From Myxococcales bacterium (GTDB taxonomy: Bacteria; Myxococcota_A; Polyangia; Haliangiales; Haliangiaceae), in contig JADJGV010000009.1 of NCBI GenBank assembly GCA_016707895.1, positions 248,001-312,000 on the forward strand: DNA of 64,000 bases, in the 5' to 3' direction. This document shows positions 54,839-64,000 of the stretch, piece by piece (the first letter of the stretch is position 1; each line of letters opens with the position of its first letter). The notes under the pieces were generated by a model that was given only the letters and a program-made list of their open reading frames with translations, did no database searches and was not told the DNA's origin. A program made the position numbers and the translations under genes.

Positions 54839-55209
54839 AGGCCGCGCTGCGCTGGCTGTTGACCGCGCTGATGGTGGCCGCCGGCGCCAACCACTTCGTC
54901 TCGCCCGATCCCTACGTGGCGATGATGCCGGCGGCGCTGCCGGCCCACCTCGCGCTGGTGTACGTGTCGGGCGTCGCCGAGATCGCCGGCGGCCTCGGGC
55001 TGATCCTGCCGCGCACCCGGCGGGCCGCGGCGTGGGGGCTGGTGCTGCTGTTGCTCGCGGTGTTCCCGGCCAACGTGAACATGGCGGTGAATCACCTGCC
55101 GCTCGGCGAGCGCGCGCTGCCGACGTGGGCGCTGTGGGGCCGGCTGCCGCTGCAGGCGCTGCTGATCGCGTGGGCGTGGTGGTACACGCGCCGCGACCGC
55201 GCCGGGTGA
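54835..55209 (+). CDS. DoxX-like membrane protein
   Basis: A 124-residue protein with four hydrophobic segments. ALRWLLTALMVAAGANHFVSP and LVYVSGVAEIAGGLGLILPRT carry the DoxX-family motif (N-H-F near the first helix end, SG...E-I-G/A-GG), and AVFPANVNMAVNHLP follows. It starts with GTG inside the GNAT gene end. DoxX-type proteins are linked to oxidative or sulfur redox at the membrane; the specific role is unknown. The next gene starts 12 bp on. Confidence 0.8.
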   Translation: MKAALRWLLTALMVAAGANHFVSPDPYVAMMPAALPAHLALVYVSGVAEIAGGLGLILPRTRRAAAWGLVLLLLAVFPANVNMAVNHLPLGERALPTWALWGRLPLQALLIAWAWWYTRRDRAG

Positions 55210-55221
55210 TACCCTCGGGGC

Positions 55222-55767
55222 ATGGAGCCGACGGGGACCTTGCTGCGCGCGCTGGAGTTCGCCGCCGCGCGCCACCGCGACCAGCGCCGCAAGGACGCGC
55301 TGGCGTCGCCGTACATCAACCACCCGATCGCGGTCGCCACCGCGCTGTGGCACGAGGGCGACGTGCGCGATCCGGTGGCGCTGACCGCGGCGATCCTGCA
55401 CGACACGATCGAGGACACCGGCACCACCGAGGCCGAGCTGGCGGCGGCGTTCGGCGCCGAGATCGCGGCAGTCGTGACCGAGGTGACCGACGACAAGTCG
55501 CTGCCCAAGGCGCGGCGCAAGGAGCTGCAGATCGAGCACGCGCCGCACCTGTCGCCGGCGGCCAAGCTGGTGAAGCTGGCCGACAAGCTGTGCAACCTGC
55601 GCGACATCATCGACGCGCCGCCGGCCAGCTGGCCCCACGAGCGGCGGGCGGCCTACGTGGCGTGGACCCGCGACGTGGTGGCCGGGCTGCGCGGCGCGTG
55701 CCCGCCGCTCGAGGCCGCGTTCGACGCCGAGCAGGCGCGGTGGGCGGCGGCCGCGGGCGGCGCGTGA
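55222..55767 (+). CDS. HD-domain small alarmone hydrolase (MESH1-like)
   Basis: A 181-residue HD phosphohydrolase with RALEFAAARHRDQRRKDALA, PYINHPIAVATALWHEGDV, the H-D pair in LTAAILHDTIEDTGTT, VVTEVTDDKSLPKARRKELQ and VKLADKLCNLRDI. This is the RelA/SpoT hydrolase domain alone, as in small alarmone hydrolases that cleave (p)ppGpp. No synthetase or regulatory domain is present. Repeat copy B starts 22 bp after its stop. In bacteria with a bifunctional SpoT elsewhere it would be an extra hydrolase. Confidence 0.85.
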   Translation: MEPTGTLLRALEFAAARHRDQRRKDALASPYINHPIAVATALWHEGDVRDPVALTAAILHDTIEDTGTTEAELAAAFGAEIAAVVTEVTDDKSLPKARRKELQIEHAPHLSPAAKLVKLADKLCNLRDIIDAPPASWPHERRAAYVAWTRDVVAGLRGACPPLEAAFDAEQARWAAAAGGA

Positions 55768-55789
55768 CTGGCACCGACGCAGGCGTCTT

Positions 55790-55913
55790 GAGTCTCGCGT
55801 ATCGGAAGGGGGACCCGGCGGGGGCTCCGGTGACCACCGCCGGAACCCGCGGTTCATGCCGAACAGTGGAGCACCTGCCTCCACCTGGGTTTGTCGACAA
55901 ACCCTCCAGGAGT

Positions 55914-55916
<3 letters not shown>
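55790..55916 (+). repeat. Interspersed repeat copy B with covarying hairpin
   Basis: Second copy of the element at 36508-36631. It keeps GTCTCGCGT at the left end, the GGTTCATGCCGA and GCACCTGCCTCCACCTGGG blocks, and an 18-nt hairpin GGGTTTGTCGACAAACCC (55887-55904). Both copies lie just past the stop of a minus-strand gene. Confidence 0.7.
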
Positions 55917-57671
<1,755 letters not shown>

Positions 57672-57788
57672 GGGCCGGAGTGTCGGCGGCCCCGCCGCGG
57701 CGCGTCGAGGGGCGCTGTCCCAATTTTGCACAGCCCGGTCGGTGGGTCAGGCTGGCCAAGCCGCGGGGCGTGCTCGTACCATCACCTC

Positions 57789-59483
57789 GTGCAGTCCCCG
57801 GTCGCGCAGGAGGCCGTCCCGGCCCACGAGCCGGCGGCCGCGGACGGCCTCCGCACCTGCCGGACCTGCGGGGCGATCTACCGCAAGCAGTTCGCCCGCT
57901 GCCCGAGCGACGGCGGCGAGATCGTCGTCGTCCACGACGATCCGCTGATCGGGCGCACGGTGGGCAGCTTCGCGATCGACGAGCTGCTCGGCGAGGGCGC
58001 GATGGGGCGGGTCTACCGCGCGCACCACGCGCGCCTGGCCGCCAAGCGCTACGCGCTCAAGGTGCTGCACGGCGATCACGCCAGCGACGCGACGATGCGG
58101 ATCCGGTTCGCCAAGGAGGCCGAGGCCGTGAGCCGGTTGGCGCACCCCAACGTCGTCACTGTCGCCGACTTCGGCCGCAGCGCCGAGGGCCTGTTCTTCA
58201 TCGCGATGGAGCTGGTCAACGGCGTCAGCCTCGCCGATCTGCTCGACGCCGGCCCGCTCGATCCGGCGCGGGTGGTGCGGCTCGCGCGCGGGCTCTGCGC
58301 CGGCCTGACCCACGCCCACGCCCACCACCTGATCCACCGCGACCTCAAGCCCGACAACGTGCTGGTGGTGGTCGGCGCCGACGGCGAGGTGCCGCGCATC
58401 GTCGACTTCGGCATCGCGCTGGCGACCGACCGCGAGGACGCGCGGCTGACCTCGACCGGCTTCACGATGGGCACGCCGGCGTACGTCGCGCCCGAGCAGG
58501 CGGTGATCGGCAAGGCGGTCGATCACCGCGCCGATCTGTACGCGCTGGGCGTCACGATGTACGAGATGTTGACCGGCGCGCTGCCGTTCACCGGCGAGCC
58601 GATGGAGGTCGTGCTGGCCAAGGCCACGCGCGCCGCGCCGCCGCTGACCGCCGCGCCGCCGGCGCTGGCGCAGATCGTGGACCGCCTGCTGGCCCGCGAC
58701 CCCGACGCGCGCTACCGCGACGCCGCCGCGGTCGACGAGGCGCTGGCCCGGGCGTCGCTGGCGCCGGGCCCGCCGGTGGTCGCGCGGGGCGCGGCGCCGG
58801 CGCGGCGGTGGCTGCCGATGGGCGCGGCGGCAGTGGCGCTGCTCGGCGTGGCCAGCGCGGCGTGGTGGGTCGGGCGCGATCGCGCGACCGCCGCGGCGGC
58901 GGCGCCCGCGCCGGTGGCGACGGCGTCCACGCCTCCTCCGCCGACGGAAGCCGCGCCGCCCGCCCCCAGCCCGACCGAGCCCGCGCCGATCGAGCCCGCG
59001 CCGATCGAGCCCGCGCCGATCGAGCCCGCCCCGCGCGCCGCCGAGCGCGCGCCGGAGCGTCGCCCCGAGCGCCGGGCCAGCCCGCGCCGCGAGCCGGCCA
59101 CCGCGTCACCGCGGCCCGTCGTCGCGGCGCCGCCGCCGGTCGTCACGCCGCCGCCGGTCGTCGCGCCACCGCCACCCGCCCGGGCCGTCGCGGTCGGCGT
59201 CGCCGGCGTCGCGGTCGACGGCGCGCTGGCCACCGGCGCGGCGCGCAAGGGCGTCGATCGGGCGCTGCCAGCGCTGCGCGGGTGCGTCGCCGGCGCGACG
59301 CCGGGCACCGTGACGGTCACCTTCACGATCGGCGAGGCCCGGCGCCCGCAGCAGGTCAGCGCTCGAGGCGGCAGCGCCGCGACCCAGGCGTGCGTGGCGG
59401 CGGCGATCGGCGGGGTCCGCACCGACGCCGCGCCCGACGTCGGCGACGCGCGGGTCACCGCGCGGCTGGCGTTCACGCCATGA
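57789..59483 (+). CDS. Membrane Ser/Thr protein kinase with zinc-ribbon N-terminus
   Basis: A 564-residue kinase from GTG. The N-terminal zinc-ribbon is CRTCGAIYRKQFARCPSDGG (CxxC...CxxDGG). The kinase domain covers about 60-330 (LLGEGAMGRVYRAHH, HLIHRDLKPDNVLVV, IVDFGIALAT, MGTPAYVAPEQ). A transmembrane helix follows (WLPMGAAAVALLGVASAAWWVG), then a Pro-rich linker with tandem EPAPI units (15-bp DNA repeats from 58977), and a C-terminal AgmX/PglI-like domain (ALPALRGCVAGATPGTVTVTF). The usual RD Arg is present, unlike the 31867 kinase. The outer domain probably contacts a secreted or outer-membrane partner. It overlaps the next lipoprotein gene by 4 nt. Confidence 0.85.
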   Translation: MQSPVAQEAVPAHEPAAADGLRTCRTCGAIYRKQFARCPSDGGEIVVVHDDPLIGRTVGSFAIDELLGEGAMGRVYRAHHARLAAKRYALKVLHGDHASDATMRIRFAKEAEAVSRLAHPNVVTVADFGRSAEGLFFIAMELVNGVSLADLLDAGPLDPARVVRLARGLCAGLTHAHAHHLIHRDLKPDNVLVVVGADGEVPRIVDFGIALATDREDARLTSTGFTMGTPAYVAPEQAVIGKAVDHRADLYALGVTMYEMLTGALPFTGEPMEVVLAKATRAAPPLTAAPPALAQIVDRLLARDPDARYRDAAAVDEALARASLAPGPPVVARGAAPARRWLPMGAAAVALLGVASAAWWVGRDRATAAAAAPAPVATASTPPPPTEAAPPAPSPTEPAPIEPAPIEPAPIEPAPRAAERAPERRPERRASPRREPATASPRPVVAAPPPVVTPPPVVAPPPPARAVAVGVAGVAVDGALATGAARKGVDRALPALRGCVAGATPGTVTVTFTIGEARRPQQVSARGGSAATQACVAAAIGGVRTDAAPDVGDARVTARLAFTP

Positions 59484-59935
59484 TCGGCGGGCGGGGCGCG
59501 GCGCTGCTGCTGGTCGCGCTGTCGGGCGCCGCGTGCGTCGACGTGCTCGGCCCCGAGGTCGGGCCGCTCGACGACAACCGCTGCGAGCTCACCGACAGCG
59601 ATCCGGCGACCACGGTCAGCTTCGCCACCGACCTGCTCGGCGGCGCGCTGCGGCGCACCGACACCGACTGCCTGCGCTGCCACACCGCCGGCGGCACCGG
59701 CCTCCGCGACAGCGGCCTCGACCTCGGCAGCTACACCGCGCTCCGCCTCGGCGGCAACCGCTCGCGCCAGACCATCGTCGTCGCCGGCGATCCCTGCGCC
59801 AGCGTGCTGGTGCAGAAGCTCGGGCCGGCCCCGCCGTTCGGCGCGCGCATGCCGCGCAACGGCCCGCCGTACCTGCCGGCCAGCGACGTCGCGCTGATCA
59901 CCGACTGGATCATCGAAGGCGCGCATGACAACTGA
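59480..59935 (+). CDS. Mono-heme c-type lipoprotein
   Basis: A 151-residue lipoprotein (lipobox LSGAAC) with one heme motif CLRCHTAGG in the middle (about residue 61) and a C-terminal part (RMPRNGPPYLPASDVALITD) like the Met-containing heme loop of small cytochromes. It is predicted in the periplasm or outer membrane. Its ATG overlaps the kinase stop (ATGA), and it ends inside the next porin gene (11 nt overlap). Kinase, cytochrome and porin are therefore one operon. Confidence 0.8.
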   Translation: MIGGRGAALLLVALSGAACVDVLGPEVGPLDDNRCELTDSDPATTVSFATDLLGGALRRTDTDCLRCHTAGGTGLRDSGLDLGSYTALRLGGNRSRQTIVVAGDPCASVLVQKLGPAPPFGARMPRNGPPYLPASDVALITDWIIEGAHDN

Positions 59936-61103
59936 GCGCCAGCGGGTTCGTCGCCAGCCGCGCCCCCGCGCGGTCGCGATCGCCGTCGTGGCGCTGCTCG
60001 CGCTCGTGGGCGTCGGCCCCGCCGCGGCCGACGATCGCCCGCTGCGGTTCGTCGGCTCGGTGCAGCTCGACTACCTGACCGTGCCGACCGCGGACCCGGC
60101 CAACCCCGGCACGCTCGACGGCTCGACGCTCGAGGTGTCGCTGCGCGCCAGCCGCGAGCTGGGCGAGCACGCCGAGGCCACGATCAAGGTGTGCTTCGCC
60201 TGCCACGGCTTCGAGGCCGGCGCGGCGTACGTCGACCTGCGCGCCGCCGACGAGCTGGTCGTGCGCTTCGGCCGCATGACGCCGGCGTTCGGCTCGTTCC
60301 CCGAGCGCCACGATCCCGCCAATCACCACACCAGCGACAAGCCGCTGGTCTACGACATGGGCCGGATGCTCGAGCTGCGCGCGTGGAACGAGGGCATCCT
60401 GCCGGCGCCGTGGGTCGACAACGGCGTCGAGGTGCGCGGCACCCACTTCGTCGAGCGCGGCCGGCTCGACTACGCGGCCTACCTGCTGTCGGGGCCCAAG
60501 GCCGGCGCCGACGCCACCGACTTCGACTTCACGCTCTCGCGCTCGCCCGGCCAGTACTACACCGACACCAACTCGCAGCCGATCGTCGGCGCGCGGGTGG
60601 CGGGCACGATCGAGTTCGACGACGCCCGCGACCTCACCGTCGGCGGCTCGGCGATGGCCGGCACCTACGATCCCGGCCGCGACCTGGACTTCGTGATCGC
60701 CGGCGTCGACGCGGTGGCGCGGCTGGGGGCGGTCACGCTGCGCGGCGAGTACCTGGTGCGGCGCACCCGGGTCGCGATCGGCGACGCGCCGGCGTTGCGC
60801 TGGAAGTACGGCCCCGGCCCCGACGGCACCTACGCCGACTACTTCGTGAAGGACGGCTTCTACCTGGAGGGCGAGGTGCCGGTCGGCCGCGTCGAGCTGA
60901 TCGCGCGCTGGGACGGCCTGCGCCGCAAGGGCAACGTGCTGGTCACCAGCCCGCTCACGTCGCGCGCCGCGATGTACCGCTACACCGCCGCCGCCGCGGT
61001 GCGCATCGACCCCGCGGTCCGCCTCAAGGGCTCGGTCGAGCTCTACGACCTCGGCACCAGCCGCGAGCTGGCGCTGCACCTCGGCGTCGCGACGCCGTTC
61101 TGA
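59925..61103 (+). CDS. Porin-like outer-membrane protein with a heme c motif
   Basis: A 392-residue protein with a basic leader, signal peptide (AVVALLALVGVGPAAA-DDRPL) and beta-barrel body (FVGSVQLDYLTVPTADPANP, LEVSLRASRELGEHAEATIK, ELIARWDGLRRKGNVLVTS). It ends with an aromatic strand (LHLGVATPF). Unusual is the CxxCH motif in KVCFACHGFEAG (about residues 90-94), a single heme site inside the barrel. RFGRMTPAFGSFPERHDPAN and PLVYDMGRMLELRAWN are conserved in a Myxococcota family of unknown function that I recall. Directly behind a mono-heme lipoprotein gene, it may form an outer-membrane electron path (inference). Confidence 0.75.
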   Translation: MTTERQRVRRQPRPRAVAIAVVALLALVGVGPAAADDRPLRFVGSVQLDYLTVPTADPANPGTLDGSTLEVSLRASRELGEHAEATIKVCFACHGFEAGAAYVDLRAADELVVRFGRMTPAFGSFPERHDPANHHTSDKPLVYDMGRMLELRAWNEGILPAPWVDNGVEVRGTHFVERGRLDYAAYLLSGPKAGADATDFDFTLSRSPGQYYTDTNSQPIVGARVAGTIEFDDARDLTVGGSAMAGTYDPGRDLDFVIAGVDAVARLGAVTLRGEYLVRRTRVAIGDAPALRWKYGPGPDGTYADYFVKDGFYLEGEVPVGRVELIARWDGLRRKGNVLVTSPLTSRAAMYRYTAAAAVRIDPAVRLKGSVELYDLGTSRELALHLGVATPF

Positions 61104-61168
61104 TGCTCCGACCGCGTGACTGTCCACGGCGTCGACGCGCTCCAGGGGCAAGGCGCCACGACGACGGG

Positions 61169-61294
61169 CTACGCTCTGCAACTCGCCCGCTCGAGTTCAC
61201 CCTGCAGCACGTGGTCGGCGCCGTGGGTGCGGAGCCACGCCACGCACGCGTCGAGCTGCGCTTCAGCGCGGTACGTAAACGCGATCGCGTACAT
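61169..61294 (-). pseudogene. Truncated ParE/RelE-like toxin
   Basis: A 41-residue frame from ATG at 61294: MYAIAFTYRAEAQLDACVAW, then LRTHGADHVLQGELERA and stop. It has the N-terminal beta-strand and helix typical of ParE-family toxins, which are about 95 residues long, and then breaks off. No continuation was found in the other frames down to the porin gene end. It lies 22 bp downstream of the antitoxin gene in the same orientation, so it was probably a toxin-antitoxin pair that lost its toxin. Confidence 0.5.
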
Positions 61295-61316
61295 CCTCCA
61301 CCCCTCCGCCCCGCTG

Positions 61317-61613
61317 CTAACGTGGCCAGTGCTTCGCGAGGACGTCCGCGGCGGACCGTGTCCGCCCGGCCTCGACGTCACGGGCCGATTGCTCGAGAGC
61401 GTCCAGCAACGCGGCGCGGTCCGGTTCACCGAGATCGGCGGGGCCGGCGGCATCGATCGTCGCCGCCATCACGTCTTCCAGGAGCGCCAGTCGCTCCCGC
61501 GCTGGAAGCCGCATGATCTGGGCGAATAGCTCGCCGGTGACAACCATGTGATCAGGATAGCCGCTGGCTGAACCGCCGGCCAACAGGATTGGTTCGCTCG
61601 GGTCGCGGCTCAT
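61317..61613 (-). CDS. Addiction-module antitoxin-like protein
   Basis: A 98-residue protein. Residues 25-98 fit the small 'addiction module component' family: LFAQIMRLPARERLALLEDVM, then RAALLDALEQSARDVEAGRTRS, then ADVLAKHWPR. The start at 61613 has a GGGGA ribosome site and overlaps the corrected DUF4190 gene stop (ATGA). An ATG at 61547 would give a 76-aa protein matching the family more tightly. Its partner toxin is truncated, so its antitoxin role may be lost. Confidence 0.65.
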   Translation of the reverse strand: MSRDPSEPILLAGGSASGYPDHMVVTGELFAQIMRLPARERLALLEDVMAATIDAAGPADLGEPDRAALLDALEQSARDVEAGRTRSAADVLAKHWPR

Positions 61614-62016
61614 CGCGTCCCCAGCGCGACCGCGAGCGCGGCGGCGAGCGCGATCACGCTGGCCGCCACGCCGAGCACCGCCACCGCCTCGCCGCGCCGG
61701 CGGGGCGGGCGGCGAGGATCTGGATCAGCGCGATCGTCGAGACGATCAGCCCGAGCGGCGGCAGCGGCAGCGCGAGCGCGGCGCCGGTGATCGCCAGGCG
61801 CGAGGTGCGCGGCGGCGGCGGCGCGGCGATCGGCGGCGGGCGCGGGATCTCGGGCACCCGCAGCGCCGCCAGCGACGCGATCGCGCGCGGGTCGGTGACC
61901 TGCAGCGTGCCGACGACCGCGGGGCCGTAGACGGTGGCGCGCAGATCGCCGGTGGTGGGCGTCCAGCCGCCGGAGGCGCTGGCGACGGGCGGGGGACGGA
62001 GGTCGGTGGCTGACAT
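61610..62016 (-). pseudogene. DUF4190-like membrane protein with single-base frameshift
   Basis: The frame from 62016 begins with a Pro-rich part and continues through VTDPRAIASLAALRVPEIPR and ITGAALALPLPPLGLIVSTI, two DUF4190-like hydrophobic segments. It then loses register near 61700. Adding one base there gives GRGEAVAVLGVAASVIALAA as a normal membrane helix, ending at the TGA at 61610-61612 that overlaps the antitoxin ATG. 407 nt plus one base is exactly 136 codons, which supports a missing base. As read, the uncorrected frame stops at 61654. Function unknown. Confidence 0.6.
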
Positions 62017-62053
62017 GCCGAGGCTATCGGCCGCCGCCCGCGGCGGTTGCGCG

Positions 62054-62794
62054 CTATTTCTTGCAGGCCCCGACCTTGAGCGCGTCCCGGGCGAAGTCGG
62101 GCCACACCGCGGCGGGGTTCATGCCGCCCTCCCAGGTCAACATGCCGACCACCCGCACGCCGCGGGTGGCGTCGGGCGCGAACAAGAGCTCGTAGTTGGC
62201 GTCGTACTCGCCGGCCCCGCCCGAGCGGCACAGCGCGTACCTCCACGGCGTGCCCCCGACCGGCGCGTCGCCGCCGGCGGGGTCGGGCCGCGCGCCGAAG
62301 GCCGGGTCGGCGGTGGCCAGGAAGTCGTTGCTGCAGATCAGCTCGTGGTCGACGTAGGCCGGATCCTTCGTGCCCTCGGCCTGCTCGCGCAGCAGCGTCC
62401 TGGCGTCGTCGGCGAAGCGCGCGGCCGCCTTGGCGCCGCAGTGGCGCTTGATGACGTCGGGGTCGGGCTTCTCCATCGCGCCCGGCATGATGATGTGCTC
62501 GAGGTAGCCCTCGGCCGGATCGACGAAGCGCGCCGCCGGCAGCTTGCCCGCGGCGATCGCCGCGACCAGCGCCTCGACGACCACCTCGGGGACCTCGTCG
62601 GGCGTGCCCAGGCCGGTGCGCTTGCCCTGGCGCGCCGCCGCCTCGGGATCGCCGGCGTCGACCGCGATCGGTGGAGCGTCGACCGCGATCGGTGCGGCGT
62701 CGGCCGGCGGCGGCGGCGGCGCCGGCGCCTCGTCCTTCTTCTTACAGCCGCACAGCGCGGCGACGGTGGCGGCGACGAACCAGACCTGACGCAA
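62054..62794 (-). CDS. Hypothetical lipoprotein
   Basis: A 246-residue protein. The start is a TTG at 62794 because a strong AGGAGG lies 6-7 nt before it and it gives an intact signal peptide with lipobox (AALCGC, then KKK). The mature part has an Asp/Ala linker (ADAAPIAVDAPPIAVDAGDP) and a compact domain with Cys pairs (RHCGAKAAARFADDA, LICSNDFLATADPAFG, YALCRSGGAG, CKK at the end). I recognise no family. A much longer frame in the same register runs into the G-only block and is an artefact. Confidence 0.7.
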   Translation of the reverse strand: MRQVWFVAATVAALCGCKKKDEAPAPPPPPADAAPIAVDAPPIAVDAGDPEAAARQGKRTGLGTPDEVPEVVVEALVAAIAAGKLPAARFVDPAEGYLEHIIMPGAMEKPDPDVIKRHCGAKAAARFADDARTLLREQAEGTKDPAYVDHELICSNDFLATADPAFGARPDPAGGDAPVGGTPWRYALCRSGGAGEYDANYELLFAPDATRGVRVVGMLTWEGGMNPAAVWPDFARDALKVGACKK

Positions 62795-63504
<710 letters not shown>

Positions 63505-64000
63505 CTACGCGGCGTCGCCGGGCTCGAGCTCGGCGCGGATGCGCTCGGCGAGGTAGGTCCAGCGGGCCCGGGCGGTGGCGTTGCCGACCGCCAGCGCGAT
63601 CGCGCGGCGCGAACCGACCACGACCACCAGCCGCTTGCCGCGGGTGACCGCAGTGTAGAGCAGCGACCGGCCCAGCATGACGAAGTGCTGGGTCGAGAGC
63701 GACAGCACCACCGCCGGGTACTCCGAGCCCTGGCTCTTGTGGATCGACACCGCCCAGGCGTGGACCAGCTGGTCGAGGTCGTTGCGCTCGTAGTCGGCGA
63801 CCCGGCCGTCGCCGAAGCCGACCCGGACCTTGGCGCCGTCGGCGTCGATCGACTCGATCACGCCGATGTCGCCGTTGTAGACCGAGCGGTCGTAGTCGTT
63901 CTTCTGCTGCATCACCTTGTCGCCGGCGCGGAAGGTGCGCTCGCCGCGCAGGATGACGGTCGCGCCGTCCTTGGGCGGGTTGAGCTTGGCCTGCAGCGCG
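63505..64000 (-). CDS. recD2: RecD2-type DNA helicase, C-terminal part (5' end outside window)
   Basis: The last 165 codons of a helicase gene on the minus strand; the frame is open at the right edge. Visible are RTFRAGDKVMQQKNDYDRSV, YNGDIGVIESIDADG (SH3-like insert), DLDQLVHAWAVSIHKSQGSE (motif V region) and LGRSLLYTAVTRGKRLVVVV (motif VI, with the Arg). These match the C-terminal UvrD-like helicase core of RecD2/RecD SF1B enzymes. The ending EPGDAA is short. The N-terminal helix-hairpin-helix region that would separate RecD2 from RecD is not in the window. Confidence 0.75.
   Translation of the reverse strand, partial: ALQAKLNPPKDGATVILRGERTFRAGDKVMQQKNDYDRSVYNGDIGVIESIDADGAKVRVGFGDGRVADYERNDLDQLVHAWAVSIHKSQGSEYPAVVLSLSTQHFVMLGRSLLYTAVTRGKRLVVVVGSRRAIALAVGNATARARWTYLAERIRAELEPGDAA

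Overview
The window is very GC-rich (codon third positions almost all G or C) and densely packed, with many 1-11 nt gene overlaps. Several features point to Myxococcota (Polyangia/Haliangiales-like): an ADYC-type lipoprotein with LNGVR repeats, Ser/Thr kinases fused to nSTAND and formylglycine-sulfatase-like domains, DUF3570- and TIGR04551-like outer-membrane proteins, and many lipoproteins. No tRNA, rRNA or CRISPR array was seen. This placement is inference from gene content. Two single-base frameshifts and a 480-bp block of almost pure G/C suggest a draft or metagenome assembly.

Layout. 1-5039: envelope block (DUF3570 barrel, two lipoproteins, a frameshifted beta-propeller di-heme cytochrome). 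5050-12827: an Fe-S-type CRP/FNR regulator divergent from a hemerythrin, then an operon for a three-subunit molybdenum hydroxylase whose FAD subunit has the four-cysteine insert of 4-hydroxybenzoyl-CoA reductase, a DUF59 Fe-S assembly factor, an NnrS-like membrane protein and a diiron ferritin-like protein. FNR-box-like dyads lie about 61-69 bp upstream of three of these genes, suggesting one oxygen/redox regulon. 12810-15719: a Cys-repeat lipoprotein, an acyl-CoA thioesterase, a nucleotidyltransferase toxin/antitoxin-like pair and a small hypothetical. 15729-18781 and 23220-27307: a split polyhydroxyalkanoate (PHA) locus (two PhaC synthases, acyl-CoA ligase, two phasin-like proteins, PhaR, SDR reductase). 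It is interrupted by a lipoprotein/porin/hydrolase block (18804-23102) and a RAYT transposase flanked by hexamer repeats.

27378-36386: signalling (FHA-GAF-PAS hybrid histidine kinase, ADYC lipoprotein, giant Ser/Thr kinase, coiled-coil membrane protein). 36624-39664: methyltransferase, YaeQ, calcium-repeat lipoprotein, alkyltransferase-like protein. 39681-42615: eutB-eutC-eutL, a minimal ethanolamine ammonia-lyase operon with a single shell-protein gene. 42697-49232: DUF3142 protein, TPR-like protein, processive glycosyltransferase and a PDZ protein. 49393-57671: DUF362 protein, SDR, LysR with a divergent EamA-like protein, Acg nitroreductase, GNAT, DoxX, small alarmone hydrolase and acyl-CoA dehydrogenase. 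57789-64000: second Ser/Thr kinase, a mono-heme lipoprotein and heme-motif porin, a decayed toxin-antitoxin pair, a DUF4190-like protein with a frameshift, a lipoprotein, the G-only block and the C-terminal part of a RecD2-type helicase.

The points most worth checking are the FNR-like regulon around the molybdenum enzyme, the shared operator/promoter of phaR and the phasin gene, an interspersed repeat pair with a covarying hairpin (36508-36631 and 55790-55916), and the RAYT with its hexamer arrays.
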